This document shows, in pieces, positions 26,957-35,020 of a stretch of DNA of 64,000 nucleotides. The notes under the pieces were generated by a model. The model did not search any database and was not told where the DNA came from. It saw nothing but the letters and a program-made list of their open reading frames with translations. The stretch is taken from the NCBI GenBank assembly GCA_965223125.1, contig OZ244984.1, forward strand, positions 3,844,001 through 3,908,000. The letters are read 5' to 3'. This DNA is from Pacificispira sp965223125. Lineage in GTDB: Bacteria > Pseudomonadota > Alphaproteobacteria > UBA8366 > Aestuariispiraceae. Position numbers and translations under genes: made by a program. Every line of letters begins with the position of its first letter. Position 1 is the first letter of the stretch.

Positions 26957-28552
26957 TCAATAGCCAATCGCACAGCCATCCTTGCGCGGGTCGGAACCTG
27001 CGGTCAGCATTCCCTGTTCCCAATCAATGAATATCGCCTGGGAACCACCGACCGGGCCTCGGGGTGCAACCAGACGGTGCCCTCGTGCTGCGAGATCATC
27101 GCGAATTGCCTGCGGTACCGCGCCTTCGATTTCCACCTCGCCGGTGAACGGGTTGGGCATGAAGCGCGGCGCATCCATCGATTCCTGGATATCCAGACCG
27201 AAATCCAGATGCCGGGTCAGGAACTGCATATGGCCGAAAGCCTGATATTCGCCGCCCATGACGCCGAACGGCATCACCGCGCGACCGCCCCGGGTGAGCA
27301 TCGCTGGAATGATTGTATGCAGCGGGCGCTTGCCCGGTGCTATGGCATTGGGATGTCCGGGTTCCAGCGTGAACCCCATCCCCCGGTTCTGCAGCAGCAC
27401 CCCAGACTTCGGCGCGACTAGCCCGCTGCCGAATCCGTAGAAGACGGTATTGATGAAGCTGACCGCATTGCGATCCTTGTCGACGACGGTGATGTAAACC
27501 GTATCCTTGTGGCGCGGCAGGTCGAGATCCTTCGGCGGGTCGCCCGCGCGCGTCATGTCGATGGCATCGCGGATCGATGCAGCATAGGATTCGGACAACA
27601 GTTCATCGACAGGAACCGGGCTGAAATCCGGGTCTGCAAGATAGAGATTGCGCGCACGATAGGCCAGGCGACAGGCCTCTATTTCCTGATGGATGCGATC
27701 CGCGGTTATCGGCCCGGCGGCTTTGTCAAAGGCAAGACCCTGCATGACGTTCAACAGCAGCAGCGCGATCACCCCTTGCCCGTTCGGAGGACATTCCCAT
27801 ACCTTCATCCCCCGGAACTCGGTAGAAATCGGGGTGACGTAGTCCCCCTTCACACTGGCGAAATCTTCCATCGTGTGCAGGCCGCCCTTGGACTGAAGAT
27901 AGGAAACCATATCTTCCGCCACATCGCCGGTATAAAAGGCGTCACGCCCGCCCTCCGCGATTTTCTGCAATGTCGCCGCCAGTTTCGGCTGCGCGTGGCG
28001 CGTGCCTATCGCAGGCACCTGACCATTCACCAGGAACGTCTCCGCCGTGGAGGGCTCAGCGGCCAGCAGTTCTTCTTCCGCCTTGAAATCGCGATATACG
28101 CGGGACGAAATGCCATAACCGTCGCGTGCATAGGCGATGGCAGGTGCCAGGATCTGGGCAAAGGGCAGCCTGCCGTGATCGGCATGCAGGCGGCACCAGG
28201 CATCAACCGCCCCCGGCACCGTTACCGAATGTGCATCCCTTTGAATGGATGTTATGCCGAGCTTCTGATAATACTCAACCGTCGCGCCGGTCGGGGCCTT
28301 GCCGGACCCATTGAAGGCAATGATCTCGGAACTGCCGCCGGGCGCGTAGAGGCAGAAATTGTCCCCGCCGATGGCGGTCGAACCCGGCTCCACCACGCAT
28401 TGCACGGCGCAGGCGGCAATCGCCGCATCCATCGCATTGCCGCCCGCCTGAAGAATGGCGACGGCAGTCTGGCTGGACAGGGCATGCGACGTCGCTGCCA
28501 TGCCGGTCGGTGCGTGAACGGGGGATCGACCCGGCAATTCCAGATTTCTCAT
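26957..28552 (-). CDS. Gamma-glutamyltransferase family protein
   Basis: This is an Ntn-hydrolase precursor that should self-cleave before a catalytic Thr. The Thr is visible at residue 351 in HKDTVYITVVDKDRNAVSF; the upstream GGNAMDAAIA and PGSTAIGGDNF segments and the downstream GMGFTLEPGHPNAIAPGKRP segment are family hallmarks. There is no obvious signal peptide, so it may act in the cytoplasm on a gamma-glutamyl or related amide rather than on periplasmic glutathione. I chose ATG 28552, about 10 bases after GGAGG; ATG 28561 is too close to that site, and the more distal ATG at 28612 lacks one. It shares a transcript direction with the MFS transporter, which may move its product or substrate. 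Confidence 0.9.
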   Translation of the reverse strand: MRNLELPGRSPVHAPTGMAATSHALSSQTAVAILQAGGNAMDAAIAACAVQCVVEPGSTAIGGDNFCLYAPGGSSEIIAFNGSGKAPTGATVEYYQKLGITSIQRDAHSVTVPGAVDAWCRLHADHGRLPFAQILAPAIAYARDGYGISSRVYRDFKAEEELLAAEPSTAETFLVNGQVPAIGTRHAQPKLAATLQKIAEGGRDAFYTGDVAEDMVSYLQSKGGLHTMEDFASVKGDYVTPISTEFRGMKVWECPPNGQGVIALLLLNVMQGLAFDKAAGPITADRIHQEIEACRLAYRARNLYLADPDFSPVPVDELLSESYAASIRDAIDMTRAGDPPKDLDLPRHKDTVYITVVDKDRNAVSFINTVFYGFGSGLVAPKSGVLLQNRGMGFTLEPGHPNAIAPGKRPLHTIIPAMLTRGGRAVMPFGVMGGEYQAFGHMQFLTRHLDFGLDIQESMDAPRFMPNPFTGEVEIEGAVPQAIRDDLAARGHRLVAPRGPVGGSQAIFIDWEQGMLTAGSDPRKDGCAIGY

Positions 28553-28650
28553 TCTCGACATTCCTCCAACGAATTGACTTGTTTTTGGCACCCGCAGGCG
28601 CGGCACGGACATTAGCGCGTGAAAGCCGTTTTGCCACGTTCAAATGAAGA

Positions 28651-29091
28651 CTAAGTCTTTTGCTTGAAGGCGTTCTGTATCAGCACATCGTTGACGACAC
28701 CCTGTCCCAGGACGCGACTGCAAAGCACCATCAATCGACGCTTGATATCCTTCACCATGATGCTGTTTTCCACCGGCACCGCCGCGAAATAACCATGCAG
28801 ATCGGTGATGAAGGCATTGCGGACACGGGGCAGAAGGCTCTTCGTCAGTTCCTCGTTTTCTGGGCCGATTGTCTCCAGATTGACGCTCAGGACCACATAA
28901 CTGACAACGACACCGCCCCGGATCACCGGAATGCGCAAAGAATCCAGTTCCACCAGGCGGGTATCCGGCGGCGGAGGCGGGGGCGGTTCAGCCATTTCAT
29001 CCTGATTGGGGAGAATGAAAAAATAGTAATAGCCACCCAGGCCACCCGCGACCATCAGCAGAAGCAATACGATGATGACCAGGATCTTCAT
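28651..29091 (-). CDS. FliL-like membrane protein
   Basis: The 146-residue protein has one N-terminal membrane segment (about residues 3-26), a proline run, and a periplasmic domain with the FliL-type pattern (V-V-L-S-V-N-L-E, then R-N-A-F-I-T-D-L and V-K-D-I-K-R-R-L). FliL stabilises the flagellar stator ring, but no flagellar gene is nearby. The gene is the distal member of the ribH-nusB-thiL run and starts about 60 bases after thiL. A FliL-like fold in a non-motility setting is possible, and the assignment is by pattern only. Confidence 0.65.
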   Translation of the reverse strand: MKILVIIVLLLLMVAGGLGGYYYFFILPNQDEMAEPPPPPPPDTRLVELDSLRIPVIRGGVVVSYVVLSVNLETIGPENEELTKSLLPRVRNAFITDLHGYFAAVPVENSIMVKDIKRRLMVLCSRVLGQGVVNDVLIQNAFKQKT

Positions 29092-29152
29092 ATCCGGGCC
29101 GGAAGCGATTGCAGGTCGTAGGTGATATTCATGACACAGTCATAACGCAGCA

Positions 29153-30139
29153 TCAGCCGTGACGGAAGCCTGTCCGTGCAAAGGTCAGAGGTTCACCGTC
29201 GGAGTCCAGCACCTCGACGGTCGATCCGGTGACGATCTCCCCGATCCGGGTGATCCGCATTCCGGCTTCCCGCCCGGCTTCCTCAATCGCATTGGCGGGA
29301 CCGGTGACCAGCAATTCATAGTCATCCCCCCCGGTCAGGAGGTCAGGAAACAGTCCCGGTTGATCGGCCACCAGTTCCGCCGCTTCGGGCGACAGCGGGA
29401 CATTGGGAGCATTGATCCGCGCACCGACACCGGATGCGGCACAAATATGCGCCAGATCACCAACCAGCCCATCGGACACGTCCATAGCCGCATGCGCCCG
29501 TCCGACCAGCGCCAATCCCAGCGCGATGCGCGGCTCCGGCACATGATAGCGCGCCAGCATCGCATCGGATTCAGGCCCGTATGGCAATTGTCCACGCGCC
29601 GCCAGCAACCCCAGGAACCCGTCACCGATCCCGCCGGAGACATAGATCGAATCACCGATCCGCGCGCCCGACCGGCGTAGCGCTGAACCGATGGCAACAG
29701 TCCCCATTGCAGTCACGGCTATGGAGATCGGTCCCGGCGTCGAGGTACTGTCCCCGCCCAGCAGGTGCCAGTTGAATGCCGCCTGATCCGCCGCCAGCCC
29801 TTCACAGAAGCCTGCGACCCAGGCATCATTGATATGCTTCGGCAGGCTGAGCGACAGCAGATATCCATGGGGGCGCGCGCCCATTGCCGCCAGATCAGAC
29901 AAATTGACCCGTAGCGCCTTGCGCGCCAGTTGATCGGGGGCCTCATCACCAATGAAATGCACCCCTTCCACCATTGTATCAGCCGTGACGACGAGTTCCC
30001 GCCCCTCCGGCACCCGGATCAGGGCGGCATCGTCAACCAGGCCAAGCGCACCTTCGGCACCGGCGGCGAGAGGTCGGAAATATCGGGCAATCCGGTCAAA
30101 TTCGCCGGAGTTGAGATCAGGATCGTTGGAATTTTTCAT
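29153..30139 (-). CDS. thiL: Thiamine-monophosphate kinase
   Basis: ThiL phosphorylates thiamine monophosphate to thiamine diphosphate, the active cofactor. The 328-residue protein has the PurM-like fold with GLVDDAALI and the ATP/Mg-binding aspartates in TADTMVEGVHF, the LSDLAAMGARP segment, and the AMDVSDGLVGDL and LTGGDDYELL motifs. Length is standard. It follows nusB by about 60 bases on the minus strand. The nusB-thiL order is common in proteobacteria. Confidence 0.94.
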   Translation of the reverse strand: MKNSNDPDLNSGEFDRIARYFRPLAAGAEGALGLVDDAALIRVPEGRELVVTADTMVEGVHFIGDEAPDQLARKALRVNLSDLAAMGARPHGYLLSLSLPKHINDAWVAGFCEGLAADQAAFNWHLLGGDSTSTPGPISIAVTAMGTVAIGSALRRSGARIGDSIYVSGGIGDGFLGLLAARGQLPYGPESDAMLARYHVPEPRIALGLALVGRAHAAMDVSDGLVGDLAHICAASGVGARINAPNVPLSPEAAELVADQPGLFPDLLTGGDDYELLVTGPANAIEEAGREAGMRITRIGEIVTGSTVEVLDSDGEPLTFARTGFRHG

Positions 30140-30200
30140 CGCTTACCGTCCCAACCAAATTTTCCCCGCTCGGCTTCACGCCTTTGTGGATAGGGTTCTT

Positions 30201-30701
30201 CTAGGACGCGCTGTTATCCCCACGCAGGACGGTGGACAGTCGATCCAGGATGCCATTCACAAACCCGGTTTCCGCAGGCTCGTAAAAAGCGGCGGCAACG
30301 GTCAGGTATTCGCTGATCACGACCGGCGGATCAATATCGTCGCGCCGCGCCATTTCATAGGCACCGGCCCGCAGGATGGCACGCAGCACGGTTTCCAGCG
30401 AGGCAACCTTGCGCCCCTTGTCGATGGCTTCGCCGATCATCCGGTCCAAATCATCCTTTTCCGCACTGACGCCCCGCACCAGTTCCGCGAAAAACTCTCC
30501 ATCCGCCTCAATGGTCTCACCATCCAAATCAGCAGTGCCGCCGCGCAGCCGGAAACTGTCAATGGCCTGACGCGGATTGTGTCCGGAAATCTCGATATCA
30601 TAGAGCGCTTGAACGGCGGCAAGGCGCGCGGCGCGACGGCGGCTGCCCCGGTTCGGGGTCATCTCGTCCTGGGTCATTGTCATTTCCACCGTATCGCTCA
30701 A
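30201..30701 (-). CDS. nusB: Transcription antitermination factor NusB
   Basis: The 166-residue all-helical RNA-binding protein takes part in rRNA antitermination with NusE. The N-terminal RRRAARLAAVQALYDIEISG and the C-terminal EYLTVAAAFYEPAETGFVNGILD segments are typical. The start overlaps the end of ribH by 4 bases (ATGA), so the two are translated together. Confidence 0.94.
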   Translation of the reverse strand: MSDTVEMTMTQDEMTPNRGSRRRAARLAAVQALYDIEISGHNPRQAIDSFRLRGGTADLDGETIEADGEFFAELVRGVSAEKDDLDRMIGEAIDKGRKVASLETVLRAILRAGAYEMARRDDIDPPVVISEYLTVAAAFYEPAETGFVNGILDRLSTVLRGDNSAS

Positions 30702-31135
30702 GAGGTCAGGCCGAATGTGCCGCGCAGTTCAATCATCTTCAGGCAGGCCGCCGCCGCGTCCTTGCCCTTGTTCTTCTTGTCGCGGGAGGCGCGCGCCCAA
30801 GCCTGTGCCTCATTCTCCACCGTCACCACGCCATAACCGATGGCAAGCTGATGGTCGACAGAAAGGTTCATCAGGCCGCGCGCACTCTCATTGCAGACAT
30901 AGTCGTAATGGGTCGTCTCTCCCCGGATCACACAGCCCAGCGCCAGATAGCCATCATAACGGCCCGGCTGTCCCTTATGCGCCATGGCGATGGCGGCGGG
31001 CAGTTCAAAGACACCAAAGACCGTGATCCGGTCATAGGTTGCCCCTTGCGCCTCCAGTTCCTCGACCGCGCCGCGCCCCAATTCCTCCGAAATCGCCGCA
31101 TAATACGGGGCCTCGATCACCAGAATATGCGCCAT
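30698..31135 (-). CDS. ribH: 6,7-dimethyl-8-ribityllumazine synthase
   Basis: RibH condenses the ribityl-aminouracil with 3,4-dihydroxy-2-butanone 4-phosphate in riboflavin synthesis. At 145 residues it is a typical lumazine synthase. The active-site segment GCVIRGETTHYDYVCNES is present with its catalytic His, and PGAFELP corresponds here to FGVFELPAAI. The start is 15 bases from the ribB-type gene and the end overlaps nusB by 4 bases. Confidence 0.95.
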   Translation of the reverse strand: MAHILVIEAPYYAAISEELGRGAVEELEAQGATYDRITVFGVFELPAAIAMAHKGQPGRYDGYLALGCVIRGETTHYDYVCNESARGLMNLSVDHQLAIGYGVVTVENEAQAWARASRDKKNKGKDAAAACLKMIELRGTFGLTS

Positions 31136-31150
31136 GATCCAACCCCTTCC

Positions 31151-32332
31151 CTATTTCGGGTCGAGCGGCTTGCGCTCAACAATCTTCAAACCGTAGCCAT
31201 CCAGCCCGATCACCGTCTTGTCGGTATTCGACAACAGCACCATTTCATGCACACCCAGATCGGTCAGTATCTGGGCACCGATCCCATAGTCGCGCAATTC
31301 ACCACTGGCGGTTTCCGTTGCCTTGTTCTCGCGCATCCGCACCCGGTCGGACAGGGAAGTTGCATGCGGCTCACGGATCAGTACGACAACACCACGCCCC
31401 GCCTCGCCGATCAGATCCATCGCCTTTTGCAGATCGCCCGCCTTCCCGGCCTTCGAATCCATTAGCACATCGTCCAGGATGCTGAGTGCATGCATCCGCA
31501 CCATGATCGGCCCGTCCGACGTGATGTCACCCTTCACCAGCGCAACATGCTCAGCATAGGACAGGCGATTGACATAAACATGCATGTCGAAGTCGCCCCC
31601 ATGGACGGAATTCAGCGTCGTGCTCTCGGTACGTTCCACAACCCGGTCATGCAGTCGGCGATGGGCGATCAGGTCAGCAATGGCGCCGATTTTCAAACCA
31701 TGATACTGCGCGAAACCGATCAGGTCCGGCAGGCGGGCCATCTCGCCATCATCATTCATGATCTCACAGATCACGCCTGCGGGATTGAGACCGGCCAGAC
31801 GTGCCAGATCAACCGCTGCCTCTGTATGTCCGGCACGGACCAGCACACCGCCGTCGCGAGCCAGCAGCGGGAAGATATGGCCAGGCGTCGTGATATTCTC
31901 CGGCGTCGCGTCCGGGGCGACCGCAGCCGCAATGGTTCGCGCCCGATCGGAGGCGGAAATACCGGTCGTCACCCCTTCCCGTGCCTCGATGGAAACGGTG
32001 AAAGCGGTACCGAAACGGCTGGCATTCTTCTGCGGCATCAGTTCCAGGCCGAGTCGCTTCACCTGTTCGCCCTGCAAGGCAAGACAGATCAGGCCACGAC
32101 CATGCTTTGCCATGAAGTTGATCGCTTCCGGCGTCGCCATCTGCGCCGGAATCACCAAGTCGCCCTCGTTTTCGCGGTCCTCGTCATCGACAAGGATGAA
32201 CATCCGCCCGTTGCGCGCTTCCTCAATGATTTCCTCGATGGAGGACAGCACCTGCATATCCTCGACCGCGCGGCCCTCTAGCGCATGGGCGATATCCTGT
32301 TTCGAGACGGTTTTCGGACTGTCATTTTGCAT
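31151..32332 (-). CDS. ribB: 3,4-dihydroxy-2-butanone-4-phosphate synthase with degenerate RibA-like domain (RibBX type)
   Basis: The N-terminal half (residues about 25-225) is a full DHBP synthase: DDEDRENEGDLV, HTEAAVDLARLAG and the following GVICEIM contain the metal and substrate residues. The C-terminal half has the fold pattern of GTP cyclohydrolase II, but the zinc-ligand cysteines of RibA (HSEC...RCDC in E. coli) are absent: the matching stretch reads MHALSILDDVLMDSKAGKAG and holds no Cys. It therefore cannot be a zinc GTP cyclohydrolase II. Such RibBX proteins are known in alphaproteobacteria. A separate ribA should exist elsewhere in the genome. It precedes ribH by 15 bases. Confidence 0.9.
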   Translation of the reverse strand: MQNDSPKTVSKQDIAHALEGRAVEDMQVLSSIEEIIEEARNGRMFILVDDEDRENEGDLVIPAQMATPEAINFMAKHGRGLICLALQGEQVKRLGLELMPQKNASRFGTAFTVSIEAREGVTTGISASDRARTIAAAVAPDATPENITTPGHIFPLLARDGGVLVRAGHTEAAVDLARLAGLNPAGVICEIMNDDGEMARLPDLIGFAQYHGLKIGAIADLIAHRRLHDRVVERTESTTLNSVHGGDFDMHVYVNRLSYAEHVALVKGDITSDGPIMVRMHALSILDDVLMDSKAGKAGDLQKAMDLIGEAGRGVVVLIREPHATSLSDRVRMRENKATETASGELRDYGIGAQILTDLGVHEMVLLSNTDKTVIGLDGYGLKIVERKPLDPK

Positions 32333-32338
32333 CTGAAG

Positions 32339-32947
32339 TCACGATCCTTCCTTGCCAAGCAGGCGCGCAACATATCGGGCCAGCGCATCGACCTCAAGAT
32401 TGACGCGATCACCGGGCTGGGCAGTGCCGAAACCGGTCTCCGTCGCCGTATGAGGAATGATGTTGACGCCGAAGGTCTCCACCCCGACCTCGTTCACTGT
32501 CAGCGAGACGCCGTCCAGCACGACCGAACCCTTGGGAGCGAGATATTTCATGAATTCAGCAGGCGGGCAAAAGGTGAAGCGCAAGCTGTCACCCTCCGGC
32601 ACGCGGGCGGTGATCTCCGCCACGCCATCTACATGGCCCAGCACGAAATGCCCGCCCAATTCATCGCCCAGCCGCAGCGCGCGCTCCAGATTAAGTTCCG
32701 TGCCTTCGCTCCAGCCCGTCAGCGTCGTCTTGGACAGTGTCTCGGTCGAAGCCTCGACGGCAAACCAGCCCTGCCCGGTGACCGTCCGCCCGGTCTCGAC
32801 GACCGTTAGACAGCAGCCGGAACAGGCGATGGAGGCACCAAGATCGATACCCTCCACCGCATAGGCGGTTTCGATGATGAAGCGGGTATCGCCGCGATCC
32901 TCGCGATTGGCGATCCGGCCCCGGTCTGTAATGATCCCGGTAAACAT
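32339..32947 (-). CDS. ribE: Riboflavin synthase, alpha chain
   Basis: The 202-residue enzyme dismutates two lumazines to riboflavin. The N-terminal MFTGIITD start and two tandem lumazine-binding repeats (about residues 1-95 and 96-190; SIACSGCCLTV in the first, VVLDGVSLTVNEV in the second) are diagnostic. The gene is 6 bases upstream of the ribB-type gene, consistent with one riboflavin operon. Confidence 0.95.
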   Translation of the reverse strand: MFTGIITDRGRIANREDRGDTRFIIETAYAVEGIDLGASIACSGCCLTVVETGRTVTGQGWFAVEASTETLSKTTLTGWSEGTELNLERALRLGDELGGHFVLGHVDGVAEITARVPEGDSLRFTFCPPAEFMKYLAPKGSVVLDGVSLTVNEVGVETFGVNIIPHTATETGFGTAQPGDRVNLEVDALARYVARLLGKEGS

Positions 32948-33037
32948 GGTCGAGCGCGCGTCCTGATCCTGAAATAGTGCAAGTCAGGGCCTGTATTTAC
33001 GCTTCTCGCCCGATAAGGCAAACCCGGCGTCACCGGA

Positions 33038-33271
33038 TCAGGACGGATAACCTCGAATTTCATCCAGCATTGCAAGGCGTCGCTTCTTCAATTCCGCCAT
33101 ATGAAGGTCATCCATCGGCTCGACATCGCTCTCGCCGCGATGAATTTCCCGGTTCAGGTCATGGTATTCATCCGTAATCTTGTGGAAATGCACATCCTTC
33201 TCACGGAGATCGTGGATGGCCTGGGTGTGATCCGGAAATTCCTCGGCAAGCTCATGCGGGGTATGGGACAT
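33038..33271 (-). CDS. DUF465 / YdcH family small protein
   Basis: The 77-residue protein is a short, highly charged alpha-helical hairpin with the family pattern F-x-x-I-x-D-E-Y-H-x-L-N-R-E-I and A-E-L-K-K-R-R-L-x-x-L-D-E-I. Function is unknown. A GGAG-containing ribosome site precedes the start. It sits between ribD and ribE on the same strand, with about 90 bases on each side. Confidence 0.85.
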   Translation of the reverse strand: MSHTPHELAEEFPDHTQAIHDLREKDVHFHKITDEYHDLNREIHRGESDVEPMDDLHMAELKKRRLAMLDEIRGYPS

Positions 33272-33368
33272 GGAATGGCTCCTGTTTCAACGTACTGACA
33301 GGATTTTAACATGTGTGCATCACACTCGCCTTGCTATGGATCAATGGTATGCAGGGGGACTTCCAGTT

Positions 33369-34463
33369 TCAGATATCGCGTACCAGATGATCAACGCGAT
33401 CCGAGCCAAGACAATGCGATCGGACAAATTTGAAATGGGAAACCGTTGCCAGAGAATCTATTCCAAGCATCCCGATGCCGCTCCGCGCATCACCCCCCAG
33501 CGCGATACCGGCTCGGTACCAGACGATGCGATCCACCAGTCCGGCCTTGAGGAAAGACGCAGCCACCTGCCCGCCCCCCTCCACCATCAAACGGGTAACG
33601 CCCTTCGCTCCAAGACGGGACAGGACATCCGGGATCGACAGCAGACCTTTGGCATCCAGGGGGACTTCCAATCGCTCAATACCCACAGGAATCGGTGTGG
33701 AACAATCCGGTCCGACGATTTGAACGGTCGGTGCCGTGCCATCGCATAGGGCTGTATCGGCGGGCAATCGGCCCTGGCGATCCAGCACGACCCGCAACCG
33801 GCCTGGCTCGACCCCTGGCAACCGGCAGGTTAGGGCTGGGTTGTCGGCCAGCGCCGTGCCGATTCCGACCAGGATCGCATCCTGTGTCATGCGCAGCAGA
33901 TGCGCATCCGCCCGTGCCTCCGGCCCGGTGATCCACTTGCTTTCTCCGGACGCCGTCGCGATCCGACCGTCCAGCGAGGTTGCCAGTTTCAGCATGACCA
34001 GAGGGCGGCCTTCGGTGCGCGACAGGATGAACCCCAGATTGAGGTCTCGAGCTTCGGCTTCCAGAATTCCGGTATCGACAGTGATCCCAGCTTCGCGCAA
34101 TCGCGCAATCCCGCGCCCGGAAACACGTTGGTCGGGATCAACGAGAGCGACGACGGCACGCGATATGCGAGCAGCGATCAACGCATCGGCGCAGGGGCCG
34201 GTCTGACCGGTATGGCTGCAAGGTTCCAGCGTGACATAGGCGGTTGCCCCGTGCGCGCCTGTCCCGGCCCGTGCCAGCGCCTCGGTCTCGGCATGGGGCC
34301 GCCCGCCCGGCTGAGTCCAGCCACGCGCCAGGGCTTTGCCTTCCTTTACCAGAACACAGCCGACCGCCGGATTGGGGGCGACACGCCCCAGACCACGCCG
34401 GGCTAGAGAAAATGCCGCCCGCATCCAGCGGACATCCTCAGCCGTGTCGGGGGCTGCTGTCAT
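33369..34463 (-). CDS. ribD: Riboflavin biosynthesis deaminase/reductase
   Basis: RibD carries out the deamination and then the NADPH-dependent reduction of the pyrimidine intermediate of riboflavin. The N-terminal half (about residues 1-150) is a cytidine-deaminase-type zinc domain: HAETEAL supplies the His and catalytic Glu, and PCSHTGQTGPCADAL the two Cys. The C-terminal half (about 155-355) is the DHFR-like reductase (LKLATSLDGRIA, GGGQVAASFL). It follows nrdR by 12 bases. Confidence 0.95.
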   Translation of the reverse strand: MTAAPDTAEDVRWMRAAFSLARRGLGRVAPNPAVGCVLVKEGKALARGWTQPGGRPHAETEALARAGTGAHGATAYVTLEPCSHTGQTGPCADALIAARISRAVVALVDPDQRVSGRGIARLREAGITVDTGILEAEARDLNLGFILSRTEGRPLVMLKLATSLDGRIATASGESKWITGPEARADAHLLRMTQDAILVGIGTALADNPALTCRLPGVEPGRLRVVLDRQGRLPADTALCDGTAPTVQIVGPDCSTPIPVGIERLEVPLDAKGLLSIPDVLSRLGAKGVTRLMVEGGGQVAASFLKAGLVDRIVWYRAGIALGGDARSGIGMLGIDSLATVSHFKFVRSHCLGSDRVDHLVRDI

Positions 34464-34475
34464 GATCGGGGTCGG

Positions 34476-34943
34476 TCAGAGCTCGTCATCGAGCCGTGAG
34501 ACGTCCCGCTGCACGAAGTCCGTGAAATCCTTGGCCTCACGGAAATTGCGGTAGACCGAGGCGAAACGGACATAGGCAACCTGATCGAGTTGCAGAAGCG
34601 CTTCCATGACCATCTCACCGACCGTGGAAACCGGCACTTCACTCTCACCGGAGCTTTCCAGACGGCGGACGATGGAATTCACGATCCGCTCTATCCTGTC
34701 GAGTTCGACATTCCGTTTGCGGCAGGCGATCTGCATGGAGCGGATCAGCTTATCCCGATCAAAGGGCTCACGCTGGCCGTTCTTTTTCACCACTGTCAGT
34801 TCGCGCAACTGCACGCGCTCAAAGGTGGTGAAACGGGCACCGCAGTTCAGGCACATCCTGCGGCGTCGGATGGCGGAATTATCCTCCGTTGGTCGGGAGT
34901 CCTTCACCTGGGTGTCGTCGTTACCGCAGAACGGACATTTCAT
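34476..34943 (-). CDS. nrdR: Transcriptional repressor NrdR
   Basis: The 155-residue repressor of ribonucleotide reductase genes starts with a zinc ribbon (MKCPFCGNDDTQVKD ... CLNCGARF) and continues with an ATP-cone domain (about residues 49-140) that senses ATP/dATP. Length and motifs are standard. It is placed between glyA and ribD, the usual alphaproteobacterial setting, 12 bases before ribD. Confidence 0.95.
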   Translation of the reverse strand: MKCPFCGNDDTQVKDSRPTEDNSAIRRRRMCLNCGARFTTFERVQLRELTVVKKNGQREPFDRDKLIRSMQIACRKRNVELDRIERIVNSIVRRLESSGESEVPVSTVGEMVMEALLQLDQVAYVRFASVYRNFREAKDFTDFVQRDVSRLDDEL

Positions 34944-34961
34944 CGCTTGCTAGCCCCCTCC

Positions 34962-34989
34962 AAAAGATCCGGGACGGGCTCCGCCCCGG
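34962..34989 (-). terminator. Intrinsic terminator after glyA
   Basis: On the minus strand a 9-bp stem with one G-U pair (arms at 34981-34989 and 34969-34977, 3-base loop) is followed by ATCTTTT. It lies between the glyA stop (35021) and the nrdR start (34943), so it should separate glyA from the nrdR-rib genes. Confidence 0.6.
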
Positions 34990-35020
34990 GTCCAGTTCAC
35001 ATCAGCCACCCGCCCGATGG

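Noticed and set aside
27509..28615. Plus-strand frame opposite gamma-glutamyltransferase
   Set aside because: Antisense shadow; the composition is rich in Arg, His and Gln and no motif is seen.
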